Shown: positions 22,212 to 37,100 of the stretch, piece by piece | Position numbering within the stretch: the stretch's first letter is position 1 | Layout: each line of letters opens with the position of its first letter | Assembly: GCA_028622995.1 (NCBI GenBank) | Contig: JAJQJQ010000039.1 | Coordinates: 248,001 to 312,000, forward strand | Length of the DNA stretch: 64,000 bases | Direction: 5' to 3' | Origin: Panagrolaimus kolymaensis | Lineage: Eukaryota; Nematoda; Chromadorea; Rhabditida; Panagrolaimidae | Notes under the pieces: model-generated | Told to the model about the DNA's origin: nothing | Databases searched by the model: none | What the model saw: only the letters and a program-made list of their open reading frames with translations | Translations under genes and position numbers: made by a program

Positions 22212-25200
22212 TCATATGTCCAATTCAAGCCCTAATTCAAAACGAGTTTCATTAATGTTTTGACTCATGGCTTGTTGCTTGATGCAACAGTAAAAATATA
22301 ATTTTTGGTTGAAGGTCATAAATGGTATGCGATTCAAAATCCCTTTGGGAATAATTTTGAAATAATTAATAAAAAATATTTGGCTTAAAATATTCATATG
22401 TCCAATTCAAGCCCTAATTCAAAACGAGTTTCATTAATGTTTTGACTCATGGCTTGTTGCTTGATGCAACAGTAAAAATATAATTTTTGGTTGAAGGTCA
22501 TAAATGGTATGCGATTCAAAATCCCCTTGGGAATAAATATGAAATAATTAATAAAAAATATTTGGCTTAAAATATTCATATGTCCAATTCAAGCCCTAAT
22601 TCAAAACGAGTTTCACACTTATGTCTTTCATCAAAGCTTGCTTGATGCAACAGTAAAAATATAATTTTTGGTTGAAGGTCATAAATGGTATGCGATTCAA
22701 AATCCCCTTGGGAATAAATATGAAATAATTAATAAAAAATATTTGGCTTAAAATATTCATATGTCCAATTCAAGCCCTAATTCAAAACGAGTTTCACACT
22801 TATGTCTTTCATCAAAGCTTGCTTGATGCAACAGTAAAAATATAATTTTTGGTTGAAGGTCATAAATGGTATGCGATTCAAAATCCCTTTGGGAATAATT
22901 TTGAAATAAATAATAAAAAATATTTGGCTTAAAATATTCATATGTCCAATTCAAGCCCTAATTCAAAACGAGTTTCATTAATGTTTTGACTCATGGCTTG
23001 TTGCTTGATGCAACAGTAAAAATATAATTTTTGGTTGAAGGTCATAAATGGTATGCGATTCAAAATCCCTTTGGGAATAATTTTGAAATAATTAATAAAA
23101 AATATTTGGCTTAAAATATTCATATGTCCAATTCAAGCCCTAATTCAAAACGAGTTTCATTAATGTTTTGACTCATGGCTTGTTGCTTGATGCAACAGTA
23201 AAAATATAATTTTTGGTTGAAGGTCATAAATGGTATGCGATTCAAAATCCCTTTGGGAATAATTTTGAAATAATTAATAAAAAATATTTGGCTTAAAATA
23301 TTCATATGTCCAATTCAAGCCCTAATTCAAAACGAGTTTCATTAATGTTTTGACTCATGGCTTGTTGCTTGATGCAACAGTAAAAATATAATTTTTGGTT
23401 GAAGGTCATAAATGGTATGCGATTCAAAATCCCCTTGGGAATAAATATGAAATAATTAATAAAAAATATTTGGCTTAAAATATTCATATGTCCAATTCAA
23501 GCCCTAATTCAAAACGAGTTTCATTAATGTTTTGACTCATGGCTTGTTGCTTGATGCAACAGTAAAAATATAATTTTTGGTTGAAGGTCATAAATGGTAT
23601 GCGATTCAAAATCCCCTTGGGAATAAATATGAAATAATTAATAAAAAATATTTGGCTTAAAATATTCATATGTCCAATTCAAGCCCTAATTCAAAACGAG
23701 TTTCATTAATGTTTTGACTCATGGCTTGTTGCTTGATGCAACAGTAAAAATATAATTTTTGGTTGAAGGTCATAAATGGTATGCGATTCAAAATCCCCTT
23801 GGGAATAAATATGAAATAATTAATAAAAAATATTTGGCTTAAAATATTCATATGTCCAATTCAAGCCCTAATTCAAAACGAGTTTCATTAATGTTTTGAC
23901 TCATGGCTTGTTGCTTGATGCAACAGTAAAAATATAATTTTTGGTTGAAGGTCATAAATGGTATGCGATTCAAAATCCCTTTGGGAATAATTTTGAAATA
24001 ATTAATAAAAAATATTTGGCTTAAAATATTCATATGTCCAATTCAAGCCCTAATTCAAAACGAGTTTCATTAATGTTTTGACTCATGGCTTGTTGCTTGA
24101 TGCAACAGTAAAAATATAATTTTTGGTTGAAGGTCATAAATGGTATGCGATTCAAAATCCCTTTGGGAATAATTTTGAAATAATTAATAAAAAATATTTG
24201 GCTTAAAATATTCATATGTCCAATTCAAGCCCTAATTCAAAACGAGTTTCATTAATGTTTTGACTCATGGCTTGTTGCTTGATGCAACAGTAAAAATATA
24301 ATTTTTGGTTGAAGGTCATAAATGGTATGCGATTCAAAATCCCCTTGGGAATAAATATGAAATAATTAATAAAAAATATTTGGCTTAAAATATTCATATG
24401 TCCAATTCAAGCCCTAATTCAAAACGAGTTTCATTAATGTTTTGACTCATGGCTTGTTGCTTGATGCAACAGTAAAAATATAATTTTTGGTTGAAGGTCA
24501 TAAATGGTATGCGATTCAAAATCCCTTTGGGAATAATTTTGAAATAATTAATAAAAAATATTTGGCTTAAAATATTCATATGTCCAATTCAAGCCCTAAT
24601 TCAAAACGAGTTTCATTAATGTTTTGACTCATGGCTTGTTGCTTGATGCAACACTAAAAATATAATTTTTGGTTGAAGGTCATAAATGGTATGCGATTCA
24701 AAATCCCTTTGGGAATAATTTTGAAATAATTAATAAAAAATATTTGGCTTAAAATATTCATATGTCCAATTCAAGCCCTAATTCAAAACGAGTTTCATTA
24801 ATGTTTTGACTCATGGCTTGTTGCTTGATGCAACAGTAAAAATATAATTTTTGGTTGAAGGTCATAAATGGTATGCGATTCAAAATCCCTTTGGGAATAA
24901 TTTTGAAATAATTAATAAAAAATATTTGGCTTAAAATATTCATATGTCCAATTCAAGCCCTAATTCAAAACGAGTTTCATTAATGTTTTGACTCATGGCT
25001 TGTTGCTTGATGCAACAGTAAAAATATAATTTTTGGTTGAAGGTCATAAATGGTATGCGATTCAAAATCCCTTTGGGAATAATTTTGAAATAATTAATAA
25101 AAAATATTTGGCTTAAAATATTCATATGTCCAATTCAAGCCCTAATTCAAAACGAGTTTCATTAATGTTTTGACTCATGGCTTGTTGCTTGATGCAACAG

Positions 25201-26397
25201 TAAAAATATAATTTTTGGTTGAAGGTCATAAATGGTATGCGATTCAAAATCCCCTTGGGAATAAATATGAAATAATTAATAAAAAATATTTGGCTTAAAA
25301 TATTCATATGTCCAATTCAAGCCCTAATTCAAAACGAGTTTCACACTTATGTCTTTCATCAAAGCTTGCTTGATGCAACAGTAAAAATATAATTTTTGGT
25401 TGAAGGTCATAAATGGTATGCGATTCAAAATCCCCTTGGGAATAAATATGAAATAATTAATAAAAAATATTTGGCTTAAAATATTCATATGTCCAATTCA
25501 AGCCCTAATTCAAAACGAGTTTCACACTTATGTCTTTCATCAAAGCTTGCTTGATGCAACAGTAAAAATATAATTTTTGGTTGAAGGTCATAAATGGTAT
25601 GCGATTCAAAATCCCTTTGGGAATAATTTTGAAATAAATAATAAAAAATATTTGGCTTAAAATATTCATATGTCCAATTCAAGCCCTAATTCAAAACGAG
25701 TTTCATTAATGTTTTGACTCATGGCTTGTTGCTTGATGCAACAGTAAAAATATAATTTTTGGTTGAAGGTCATAAATGGTATGCGATTCAAAATCCCTTT
25801 GGGAATAATTTTGAAATAATTAATAAAAAATATTTGGCTTAAAATATTCATATGTCCAATTCAAGCCCTAATTCAAAACGAGTTTCATTAATGTTTTGAC
25901 TCATGGCTTGTTGCTTGATGCAACAGTAAAAATATAATTTTTGGTTGAAGGTCATAAATGGTATGCGATTCAAAATCCCTTTGGGAATAATTTTGAAATA
26001 ATTAATAAAAAATATTTGGCTTAAAATATTCATATGTCCAATTCAAGCCCTAATTCAAAACGAGTTTCATTAATGTTTTGACTCATGGCTTGTTGCTTGA
26101 TGCAACAGTAAAAATATAATTTTTGGTTGAAGGTCATAAATGGTATGCGATTCAAAATCCCCTTGGGAATAAATATGAAATAATTAATAAAAAATATTTG
26201 GCTTAAAATATTCATATGTCCAATTCAAGCCCTAATTCAAAACGAGTTTCATTAATGTTTTGACTCATGGCTTGTTGCTTGATGCAACAGTAAAAATATA
26301 ATTTTTGGTTGAAGGTCATAAATGGTATGCGATTCAAAATCCCCTTGGGAATAAATATGAAATAATTAATAAAAAATATTTGGCTTAAAATATTCAT
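22212..26397 (+). repeat. 2,728-bp (15-monomer) duplication inside block 5
   Basis: The rare change 'gaaataaataataaa' occurs at 22903 and again at 25631, exactly 2,728 bp apart, which equals thirteen 182-bp and two 181-bp monomers. On both sides the order of normal, 'aaatatg' and type B monomers matches: two B monomers, then two normal, then 'aaatatg' forms. The copies part after 26394, where one 'aaatatg' monomer is missing. Outer limits are approximate. Confidence 0.8.
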
Positions 26398-27121
26398 ATG
26401 TCCAATTCAAGCCCTAATTCAAAACGAGTTTCATTAATGTTTTGACTCATGGCTTGTTGCTTGATGCAACAGTAAAAATATAATTTTTGGTTGAAGGTCA
26501 TAAATGGTATGCGATTCAAAATCCCTTTGGGAATAATTTTGAAATAATTAATAAAAAATATTTGGCTTAAAATATTCATATGTCCAATTCAAGCCCTAAT
26601 TCAAAACGAGTTTCATTAATGTTTTGACTCATGGCTTGTTGCTTGATGCAACAGTAAAAATATAATTTTTGGTTGAAGGTCATAAATGGTATGCGATTCA
26701 AAATCCCCTTGGGAATAAATATGAAATAATTAATAAAAAATATTTGGCTTAAAATATTCATATGTCCAATTCAAGCCCTAATTCAAAACGAGTTTCATTA
26801 ATGTTTTGACTCATGGCTTGTTGCTTGATGCAACAGTAAAAATATAATTTTTGGTTGAAGGTCATAAATGGTATGCGATTCAAAATCCCTTTGGGAATAA
26901 TTTTGAAATAATTAATAAAAAATATTTGGCTTAAAATATTCATATGTCCAATTCAAGCCCTAATTCAAAACGAGTTTCATTAATGTTTTGACTCATGGCT
27001 TGTTGCTTGATGCAACAGTAAAAATATAATTTTTGGTTGAAGGTCATAAATGGTATGCGATTCAAAATCCCTTTGGGAATAATTTTGAAATAATTAATAA
27101 AAAATATTTGGCTTAAAATAT

Positions 27122-30100
27122 TCATATGTCCAATTCAAGCCCTAATTCAAAACGAGTTTCATTAATGTTTTGACTCATGGCTTGTTGCTCGATGCAACAG
27201 TAAAAATATAATTTTAGGTTGAAGGTCATAAATGGTATGCGATTCAAAATCACTTTGGGAATAATTTTGAAATAATTAATAAAAAATATTTAAAACAAAA
27301 TATTCATATGTCCAATTCAAGCCCTAATTCAAAACGAGTTTCATTAATGTTTTGACTCATGGCTTGTTGCTTGATGCAACAGTAAAAATATAATTTTAGG
27401 CTGAAGGTCATAAATGGTATGCGATTCAAAATCACTTTGGGAATAATTTTGAAATAATTAATAAAAAATATTTAAAACAAAATATTCATATGTCCAATTC
27501 AAGCCCTAATTCAAAACGAGTTTCATTAATGTTTTGACTCATGGCTTGTTGCTCGATGCAACAGTAAAAATATAATTTTAGGTTGAAGGTCATAAATGGT
27601 ATGCGATTCAAAATCCCTTTGGGAATATTTTTGAAATAATTAATAAAAAATATTTAAAACAAAATATTCATATGTCCAATTCAAGCCCTAATTCAAAACG
27701 AGTTTCATTAATGTTTTGACTCATGGCTTGTTGCTTGATGCAACAGTAAAAATATAATTTTAGGTTGAAGGTCATAAATGGTATGCGATTCAAAATCCCT
27801 TTGGGAATAATTTTGAAATAATTAATAAAAAATATTTGGCTTAAAATATTCATATGTCCAATTCAAGCCCTAATTCAAAACGAGTTTCATTAATGTTTTG
27901 ACTCATGGCTTGTTGCTCGATGCAACAGTAAAAATATAATTTTAGGTTGAAGGTCATAAATGGTATGCGATTCAAAATACCCTTGGGAATAATTTTGATA
28001 TAATTAATAAAAAATATTTGGCTTAAAATATTCATATGTCCAATTCAAGCCCTAATTCAAAACGAGTTTCATTAATGTTTTGACTCATGGCTTGTTGCTT
28101 GATGCAACAGTAAAAATATAATTTTAGGTTGAAGGTCATAAATGGTATGCGATTCAAAATAACTTTGGGAATAATTTTGAAATAATTAATAAAAAATATT
28201 TAAAACAAAATATTCATATGTCCAATTCAAGCCCTAATTCAAAACGAGTTTCATTAATGTTTTGACTCATGGCTTGTTGCTTGATGCAACAGTAAAAATA
28301 TAATTTTAGGTTGAAGGTCATAAATGGTATGCGATTCAAAATCCCTTTGGGAATAATTTTGAAATAATTAATAAAAACTATTTAAAACAAAATATTCATA
28401 TGTCCAATTCAAGCCCTAATTCAAAACGAGTTTCATTAATGTTTTGACTCATGGCTTGTTGCTTGATGCAACAGTAAAAATATAATTTTAGGTTGAAGGT
28501 CATAAATGGTATGCGATTCAAAATACCCTTGGGAATAATTTTGATATAATTAATAAAAAATATTTGGCTTAAAATATTCATATGTCCAATTCAAGCCCTA
28601 ATTCAAAACGAGTTTCATTAATGTTTTGACTCATGGCTTGTTGCTCGATGCAACAGTAAAAATATAATTTTAGGTTGAAGGTCATAAATGGTATGCGATT
28701 CAAAATCCCTTTGGGAATATTTTTGAAATAATTAATAAAAAATATTTAAAACAAAATATTCATATGTCCAATTCAAGCCCTAATTCAAAACGAGTTTCAT
28801 TAATGTTTTGACTCATGGCTTGTTGCTTGATGCAACAGTAAAAATATAATTTTAGGTTGAAGGTCATAAATGGTATGCGATTCAAAATCCCTTTGGGAAT
28901 AATTTTGAAATAATTAATAAAAAATATTTAAAACAAAATATTCATATGTCCAATTCAAGCCCTAATTCAAAACGAGTTTCATTAATGTTTTGACTCATGG
29001 CTTGTTGCTCGATGCAACAGTAATAATATAATTTTAGGTTGAAGGTCATAAATGGTATGCGATTCAAAATACCCTTGGGAATAATTTTGATATAATTAAT
29101 AAAAAATATTTGGCTTAAATTATTCATATGTCCAATTCAAGCCCTAATTCAAAACGAGTTTCATTAATGTTTTGACTCATGGCTTGTTGCTTGATGCAAC
29201 AGTAAAAATATAATTTTAGGTTGAAGGTCATAAATGGTATGCGATTCAAAATAACTTTGGGAATAATTTTGAAATAATTAATAAAAAATATTTAAAACAA
29301 AATATTCATATGTCCAATTCAAGCCCTAATTCAAAACGAGTTTCATTAATGTTTTGACTCATGGCTTGTTGCTTGATGCAACAGTAAAAATATAATTTTA
29401 GGTAGAAGGTCATAAATGGTATGCGATTCAAAATCCCTTTGGGAATAATTTTGAAATAATTAATAAAAAAAATTTAAAACAAAATATTCATATGTCCAAT
29501 TCAAGCCCTAATTCAAAACGAGTTTCATTAATGTTTTGACTCATGGCTTGTTGCTCGATGCAACAGTAAAAATATAATTTTAGGTTGAAGGTCATAAATG
29601 GTATGCGATTCAAAATCCCTTTGGGAATATTTTTGAAATAATTAATAAAAAATATTTAAAACAAAATATTCATATGTCCAATTCAAGCCCTAATTCAAAA
29701 CGAGTTTCATAATGTTTTGACTCATGGCTTGTTGCTTGATGCAACAGTAAAAATATAATTTTAGGTTGAAGGTCATAAATGGTATGCGATTCAAAATCCC
29801 TTTGGGAATAATTTTGAAATAATTAATAAAAAATATTTAAAACAAAATATTCATATGTCCAATTCAAGCCCTAATTCAAAACGAGTTTCATTAATGTTTT
29901 GAATCATGGCTTGTTGCTCGATGCAACAGTAAAAATATAATTTTAGGTTGAAGGTCATAAATGGTATGCGATTCAAAATCCCTTTGGGAATATTTTTGAA
30001 ATAAATAATAAAAAATAATTAAAACAAAATATTCATATGTCCAACAAAGCCCTAATTCAAAACGAGTTTCATTAATGTTTTGACTCATGGCTTGTTGCTC

Positions 30101-30395
30101 GATGCAACAGTAAAAATATAATTTTAGGTTGAAGGTCATAAATGGTATGCGATTCAAAATCCCTTTGGGAATATTTTTGAAATAATTAATAAAAAATAAT
30201 TAAAACAAAATATTCATATGTCCAATTCAAGCCCTAATTCAAAACGAGTTTCATTAATGTTTTGACTCATGGCTTGTTGCTCGATGCAACAGTAAAAATA
30301 TAATTTTTGGTTGAAGGTCATAAATGGTATGCGATTCAAAATCCCTTTGGGAATAATTTTGAAATAATTAATAAAAAATATATGGCTTAAAATAT
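27122..30395 (+). repeat. Satellite block 6: 'tttaaaac' subfamily
   Basis: Eighteen monomers share 'tttaaaacaaaatatt' in place of 'tttggcttaaaatatt' in most units, 'aattttaggttg' instead of 'aatttttggttg', frequent 'gctcgatgcaac' and junctions such as 'cactttggg' or 'ggaatatttttg'. At the right end the units are more irregular: a one-base deletion near 29710 (cgagtttcataatg) and 'tccaacaaagccc' near 30040. Decay of this kind is typical where homogenisation is weak. No gene is present. Confidence 0.92.
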
Positions 30396-31163
30396 TCATA
30401 TGTCCAATTCAAGCCCTAATTCAAAACGAGTTTCATTAATGTTTTGACTCATGGCTTGTTGCTTGATGCAACAGTAAAAATATAATTTTTGGTTGAAGGT
30501 CATAAATGGTATGCGATTCAAAATCCCTTTGGGAATAATTTTGAAATAATTAATAAAAAATATTTGGCTTAAAATATTCATATGTCCAATTCAAGCCCTA
30601 ATTCAAAACGAGTTTCATTAATGTTTTGAATCATGGCTTGTTGCTTGATGCAACAGTAAAAATATAATTTTTGGTTGAAGGTCATAAATGGTATGCGATT
30701 CAAAATCCCCTAGGGAATAATTTTGATATAATTAATAAAAAATATTTGGCTTAAAATATTCATATGTCCAATTCAAGCCCTAATTCAAAACGAGTTTCAT
30801 TAATGTTTTGACTCATGGCTTCTTGCTTGATGCAACAGTAAAAATATAATTTTTGGTTGAAGGTCATAAATGGTATGCGATTCAAAATCCCTTTGGGAAT
30901 AATTTTGAAATAATTAATAAAAAATATTTGGCTTAAAATATTCATATGTCCAATTCAAGCCCTAATTCAAAACGAGTTTCATTAAAGTTTTGACTCATGG
31001 CTTGTTGCTTGATGCAACAGTAAAAATATAATTTTTGGTTGAAGGTCATAAATGGTATGCGATTCAAAATCCCCTAGGGAATAATTTTGATATAATTAAT
31101 AAAAAATATTTGGCTTAAAATATTCATATGTCCAATTCAAGCCCTAATTCAAAACGAGTTTCA
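30396..31163 (+). repeat. Satellite block 7: short type A stretch
   Basis: About four A monomers with the standard 'ttggcttaaaatatt' form and mixed CCCTAGGG and CCCTTTGGG junctions, two of them with 'gatataatt'. The composition is like the right end of block 3, so it reads as the start of a second copy of the A-to-B transition. Confidence 0.9.
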
Positions 31164-34100
31164 CACTTATGTCTTTCATCAAAGCTTGCTTGATGCAACA
31201 GTAAAAATATAATTATTGGTTGAAGGTCATAAATGGTATGCGATTCAAAATCCCTTTGGGAATAATTTTGAAATAATTAATAAAAAATATTTAGAACAAA
31301 ATATTCATATGTCCAATTCAAGCCCTAATTCAAAACGAGTTTCATTAATGTTTTGACTCATGGCTTGTTGCTTGATGCAACAGTAAAAATATAATTTTTG
31401 GTTGAAGGTCATAAATGGTATGCGATTCAAAATCCCTTTGGGAATAATTTTGAAATAATTAATAAAAAGTATTTGGCTTAAAATATTCATATGTCCAATT
31501 CAAGCCCTAATTCAAAACGAGTTTCACACTTATGTCTTTCATCAAAGCTTGCTTGATGCAACAGTAAAAATATAATTTTTGGTTGAAGGTCATAAATGGT
31601 ATGCGATTCAAAATCCCTTTGGGAATAATTTTGAAATAATTAATAAAAAATATTTAGAACAAAATATTCATATGTCCAATTCAAGCCCTAATTCAAAACG
31701 AGTTTCACACTTATGTCTTTCATCAAAGCTTGCTTGATGCAACAGTAAAAATATAATTATTGGTTGAAGGTCATAAATGGTATGCGATTCAAAACCCCTT
31801 TGGGAATAATTTTGAAATAATTAATAAAAAGTATTTGGCTTAAAATATTCATATGTCCAATTCAAGCCCTAATTCAAAACGAGTTTCACACTTATGTCTT
31901 TCATCAAAGCTTGCTTGATGCAACAGTAAAAATATAATTATTGGTTGAAGGTCATAAATGGTATGCGATTCAAAATCCCTTTGGGAATAATTTTGAAATA
32001 ATTAATAAAAAATATTTAGAACAAAATATTCATATGTCCAATTCAAGCCCTAATTCAAAACGAGTTTCATTAATGTTTTGACTCATGGCTTGTTGCTTGA
32101 TGCAACAGTAAAAATATAATTTTTGGTTGAAGGTCATAAATGGTATGCGATTCAAAATCCCTTTGGGAATAATTTTGAAATAATTAATAAAAAGTATTTG
32201 GCTTAAAATATTCATATGTCCAATTCAAGCCCTAATTCAAAACGAGTTTCACACTTATGTCTTTCATCAAAGCTTGCTTGATGCAACAGTAAAAATATAA
32301 TTATTGGTTGAAGGTCATAAATGGTATGCGATTCAAAATCCCTTTGGGAATAATTTTGAAATAATTAATAAAAAATATTTAGAACAAAATATTCATATGT
32401 CCAATTCAAGCCCTAATTCAAAACGAGTTTCACACTTATGTCTTTCATCAAAGCTTGCTTGATGCAACAGTAAAAATATAATTTTTGGTTGAAGGTCATA
32501 AATGGTATGCGATTCAAAATCCCTTTGGGAATAATTTTGAAATAATTAATAAAAAGTATTTGGCTTAAAATATTCATATGTCCAATTCAAGCCCTAATTC
32601 AAAACGAGTTTCACACTTATGTCTTTCATCAAAGCTTGCTTGATGCAACAGTAAAAATATAATTTTTGGTTGAAGGTCATAAATGGTATGCGATTCAAAA
32701 TCCCTTTGGGAATAATTTTGAAATAATTAATAAAAAATATTTAGAACAAAATATTCATATGTCCAATTCAAGCCCTAATTCAAAACGAGTTTCACACTTA
32801 TGTCTTTCATCAAAGCTTGCTTGATGCAACAGTAAAAATATAATTATTGGTTGAAGGTCATAAATGGTATGCGATTCAAAACCCCTTTGGGAATAATTTT
32901 GAAATAATTAATAAAAAGTATTTGGCTTAAAATATTCATATGTCCAATTCAAGCCCTAATTCAAAACGAGTTTCACACTTATGTCTTTCATCAAAGCTTG
33001 CTTGATGCAACAGTAAAAATATAATTTTTGGTTGAAGGTCATAAATGGTATGCGATTCAAAATCCCTTTGGGAATAATTTTGAAATAATTAATAAAAAAT
33101 ATTTAGAACAAAATATTCATATGTCCAATTCAAGCCCTAATTCAAAACGAGTTTCACACTTATGTCTTTCATCAAAGCTTGCTTGATGCAACAGTAAAAA
33201 TATAATTTTTGGTTGAAGGTCATAAATGGTATGCGATTCAAAATCCCTTTGGGAATAATTTTGAAATAATTAATAAAAAATATTGAGAACAAAATATTCA
33301 TATGTCCAATTCAAGCCCTAATTCAAAACGAGTTTCACACTTATGTCTTTCATCAAAGCTTGCTTGATGCAACAGTAAAAATATAATTTTTGGTTGAAGG
33401 TCATAAATGGTATGCGTTTCAAAATCCCTTTGGGAATAATTTTGAAATAATTAATAAAAAGTATTTGGCTTAAAATATTCATATGTCTAATTCAAGCCCT
33501 AATTCAAAACGAGTTTCACACTTATGTCTTTCATCAAAGCTTGCTTGATGCAACAGTAAAAATATAATTATTGGTTGAAGGTCATAAATGGTATGCGATT
33601 CAAAATCCCTTTGGGAATAATTTTGAAATAATTAATAAAAAATATTTAGAACAAAATATTCATATGTCCAATTCAAGCCCTAATTCAAAACGAGTTTCAC
33701 ACTTATGTCTTTCATCAAAGCTTGCTTGATGCAACAGTAAAAATATAATTATTGGTTGAAGGTCATAAATGGTATGCGATTCAAAATCCCTTTGGGAATA
33801 ATTTTGAAATAATTAATAAAAAATATTTAGAACAAAATATTCATATGTCCAATTCAAGCCCTAATTCAAAACGAGTTTCACACTTATGTCTTTCATCAAA
33901 GCTTGCTTGATGCAACAGTAAAAATATAATTATTGGTTGAAGGTCATAAATGGTATGCGATTCAAAATCTCTTTGGGAATAATTTTGAAATAATTAATAA
34001 AAAATATTTAGAACAAAATATTCATATGTCCAATTCAAGCCCTAATTCAAAACGAGTTTCACACTTATGTCTTTCATCAAAGCTTGCTTGATGCAACAGT

Positions 34101-37100
34101 AAAAATATAATTATTGGTTGAAGGTCATAAATGGTATGCGATTCAAAACCCCTTTGGGAATAATTTTGAAATAATTAATAAAAAGTATTTGGCTTAAAAT
34201 ATTCATATGTCCAATTCAAGCCCTAATTCAAAACGAGTTTCACACTTATGTCTTTCATCAAAGCTTGCTTGATGCAACAGTAAAAATATAATTTTTGGTT
34301 GAAGGTCATAAATGGTATGCGATTCAAAATCCCTTTGGGAATAATTTTGAAATAATTAATAAAAAATATTTAGAACAAAATATTCATATGTCCAATTCAA
34401 GCCCTAATTCAAAACGAGTTTCACACTTATGTCTTTCATCAAAGCTTGCTTGATGCAACAGTAAAAATATAATTATTGGTTGAAGGTCATAAATGGTATG
34501 CGATTCAAAACCCCTTTGGGAATAATTTTGAAATAATTAATAAAAAGTATTTGGCTTAAAATATTCATATGTCCAATTCAAGCCCTAATTCAAAACGAGT
34601 TTCACACTTATGTCTTTCATCAAAGCTTGCTTGATGCAACAGTAAAAATATAATTTTTGGTTGAAGGTCATAAATGGTATGCGATTCAAAATCCCTTTGG
34701 GAATAATTTTGAAATAATTAATAAAAAATATTTAGAACAAAATATTCATATGTCCAATTCAAGCCCTAATTCAAAACGAGTTTCACACTTATGTCTTTCA
34801 TCAAAGCTTGCTTGATGCAACAGTAAAAATATAATTATTGGTTGAAGGTCATAAATGGTATGCGATTCAAAACCCCTTTGGGAATAATTTTGAAATAATT
34901 AATAAAAAGTATTTGGCTTAAAATATTCATATGTCCAATTCAAGCCCTAATTCAAAACGAGTTTCACACTTATGTCTTTCATCAAAGCTTGCTTGATGCA
35001 ACAGTAAAAATATAATTTTTGGTTGAAGGTCATAAATGGTATGCGATTCAAAATCCCTTTGGGAATAATTTTGAAATAATTAATAAAAAATATTTAGAAC
35101 AAAATATTCATATGTCCAATTCAAGCCCTAATTCAAAACGAGTTTCACACTTATGTCTTTCATCAAAGCTTGCTTGATGCAACAGTAAAAATATAATTTT
35201 TGGTTGAAGGTCATAAATGGTATGCGATTCAAAATCCCTTTGGGAATAATTTTGAAATAATTAATAAAAAATATTTAGAACAAAATATTCATATGTCCAA
35301 TTCAAGCCCTAATTCAAAACGAGTTTCACACTTATGTCTTTCATCAAAGCTTGCTTGATGCAACAGTAAAAATATAATTTTTGGTTGAAGGTCATAAATG
35401 GTATGCGTTTCAAAATCCCTTTGGGAATAATTTTGAAATAATTAATAAAAAGTATTTGGCTTAAAATATTCATATGTCTAATTCAAGCCCTAATTCAAAA
35501 CGAGTTTCACACTTATGTCTTTCATCAAAGCTTGCTTGATGCAACAGTAAAAATATAATTATTGGTTGAAGGTCATAAATGGTATGCGATTCAAAATCCC
35601 TTTGGGAATAATTTTGAAATAATTAATAAAAAATATTTAGAACAAAATATTCATATGTCCAATTCAAGCCCTAATTCAAAACGAGTTTCACACTTATGTC
35701 TTTCATCAAAGCTTGCTTGATGCAACAGTAAAAATATAATTATTGGTTGAAGGTCATAAATGGTATGCGATTCAAAATCTCTTTGGGAATAATTTTGAAA
35801 TAATTAATAAAAAATATTTAGAACAAAATATTCATATGTCCAATTCAAGCCCTAATTCAAAACGAGTTTCACACTTATGTCTTTCATCAAAGCTTGCTTG
35901 ATGCAACAGTAAAAATATAATTATTGGTTGAAGGTCATAAATGGTATGCGATTCAAAATCCCTTTGGGAATAATTTTGAAATAATTAATAAAAAATATTT
36001 AGAACAAAATATTCATATGTCCAATTCAAGCCCTAATTCAAAACGAGTTTCACACTTATGTCTTTCATCAAAGCTTGCTTGATGCAACAGTAAAAATATA
36101 ATTATTGGTTGAAGGTCATAAATGGTATGCGATTCAAAATCCCTTTGGGAATAATTTTGAAATAATTAATAAAAAATATTTAGAACAAAATATTCATATG
36201 TCCAATTCAAGCCCTAATTCAAAACGAGTTTCACACTTATGTCTTTCATCAAAGCTTGCTTGATGCAACAGTAAAAATATAATTATTGGTTGAAGGTCAT
36301 AAATGGTATGCGATTCAAAATCTCTTTGGGAATAATTTTGAAATAATTAATAAAAAATATTTAGAACAAAATATTCATATGTCCAATTCAAGCCCTAATT
36401 CAAAACGAGTTTCACACTTATGTCTTTCATCAAAGCTTGCTTGATGCAACAGTAAAAATATAATTATTGGTTGAAGGTCATAAATGGTATGCGATTCAAA
36501 ATCCCTTTGGGAATAATTTTGAAATAATTAATAAAAAATATTTAGAACAAAATATTCATATGTCCAATTCAAGCCCTAATTCAAAACGAGTTTCACACTT
36601 ATGTCTTTCATCAAAGCTTGCTTGATGCAACAGTAAAAATATAATTATTGGTTGAAGGTCATAAATGGTATGCGATTCAAAACCCCTTTGGGAATAATTT
36701 TGAAATAATTAATAAAAAGTATTTGGCTTAAAATATTCATATGTCCAATTCAAGCCCTAATTCAAAACGAGTTTCACACTTATGTCTTTCATCAAAGCTT
36801 GCTTGATGCAACAGTAAAAATATAATTTTTGGTTGAAGGTCATAAATGGTATGCGATTCAAAATCCCTTTGGGAATAATTTTGAAATAATTAATAAAAAA
36901 TATTTAGAACAAAATATTCATATGTCCAATTCAAGCCCTAATTCAAAACGAGTTTCACACTTATGTCTTTCATCAAAGCTTGCTTGATGCAACAGTAAAA
37001 ATATAATTTTTGGTTGAAGGTCATAAATGGTATGCGATTCAAAATCCCTTTGGGAATAATTTTGAAATAATTAATAAAAAATATTTAGAACAAAATATTC

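Larger units (their letters stand above)
18044..27121 (+). repeat. Satellite block 5: A-rich array with 'aattatg' and 'aaatatg' variants
   Basis: About 50 monomers, mainly type A, with single or paired B monomers near 19170, 19705, 21158, 22065, 22610, 22791, 25341 and 25522. Two diagnostic junctions are 'ccccttgggaataattatg' (left part) and 'ccccttgggaataaatatg' (from about 21075). They alternate with the normal CCCTTTGGG junction in mixed patterns. The block contains a 2,728-bp internal duplication. No gene is present. Confidence 0.94.

Noticed and set aside
22757..22954. 65-codon minus frame, also at 25485-25682, as a special gene
   Set aside because: It arises from the type B cassette and one base change that removes a stop. 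It is a duplicated satellite segment, not a gene.
29891..30157. 88-codon minus frame
   Set aside because: It is two monomers joined in frame by small deletions in a decaying stretch of satellite.
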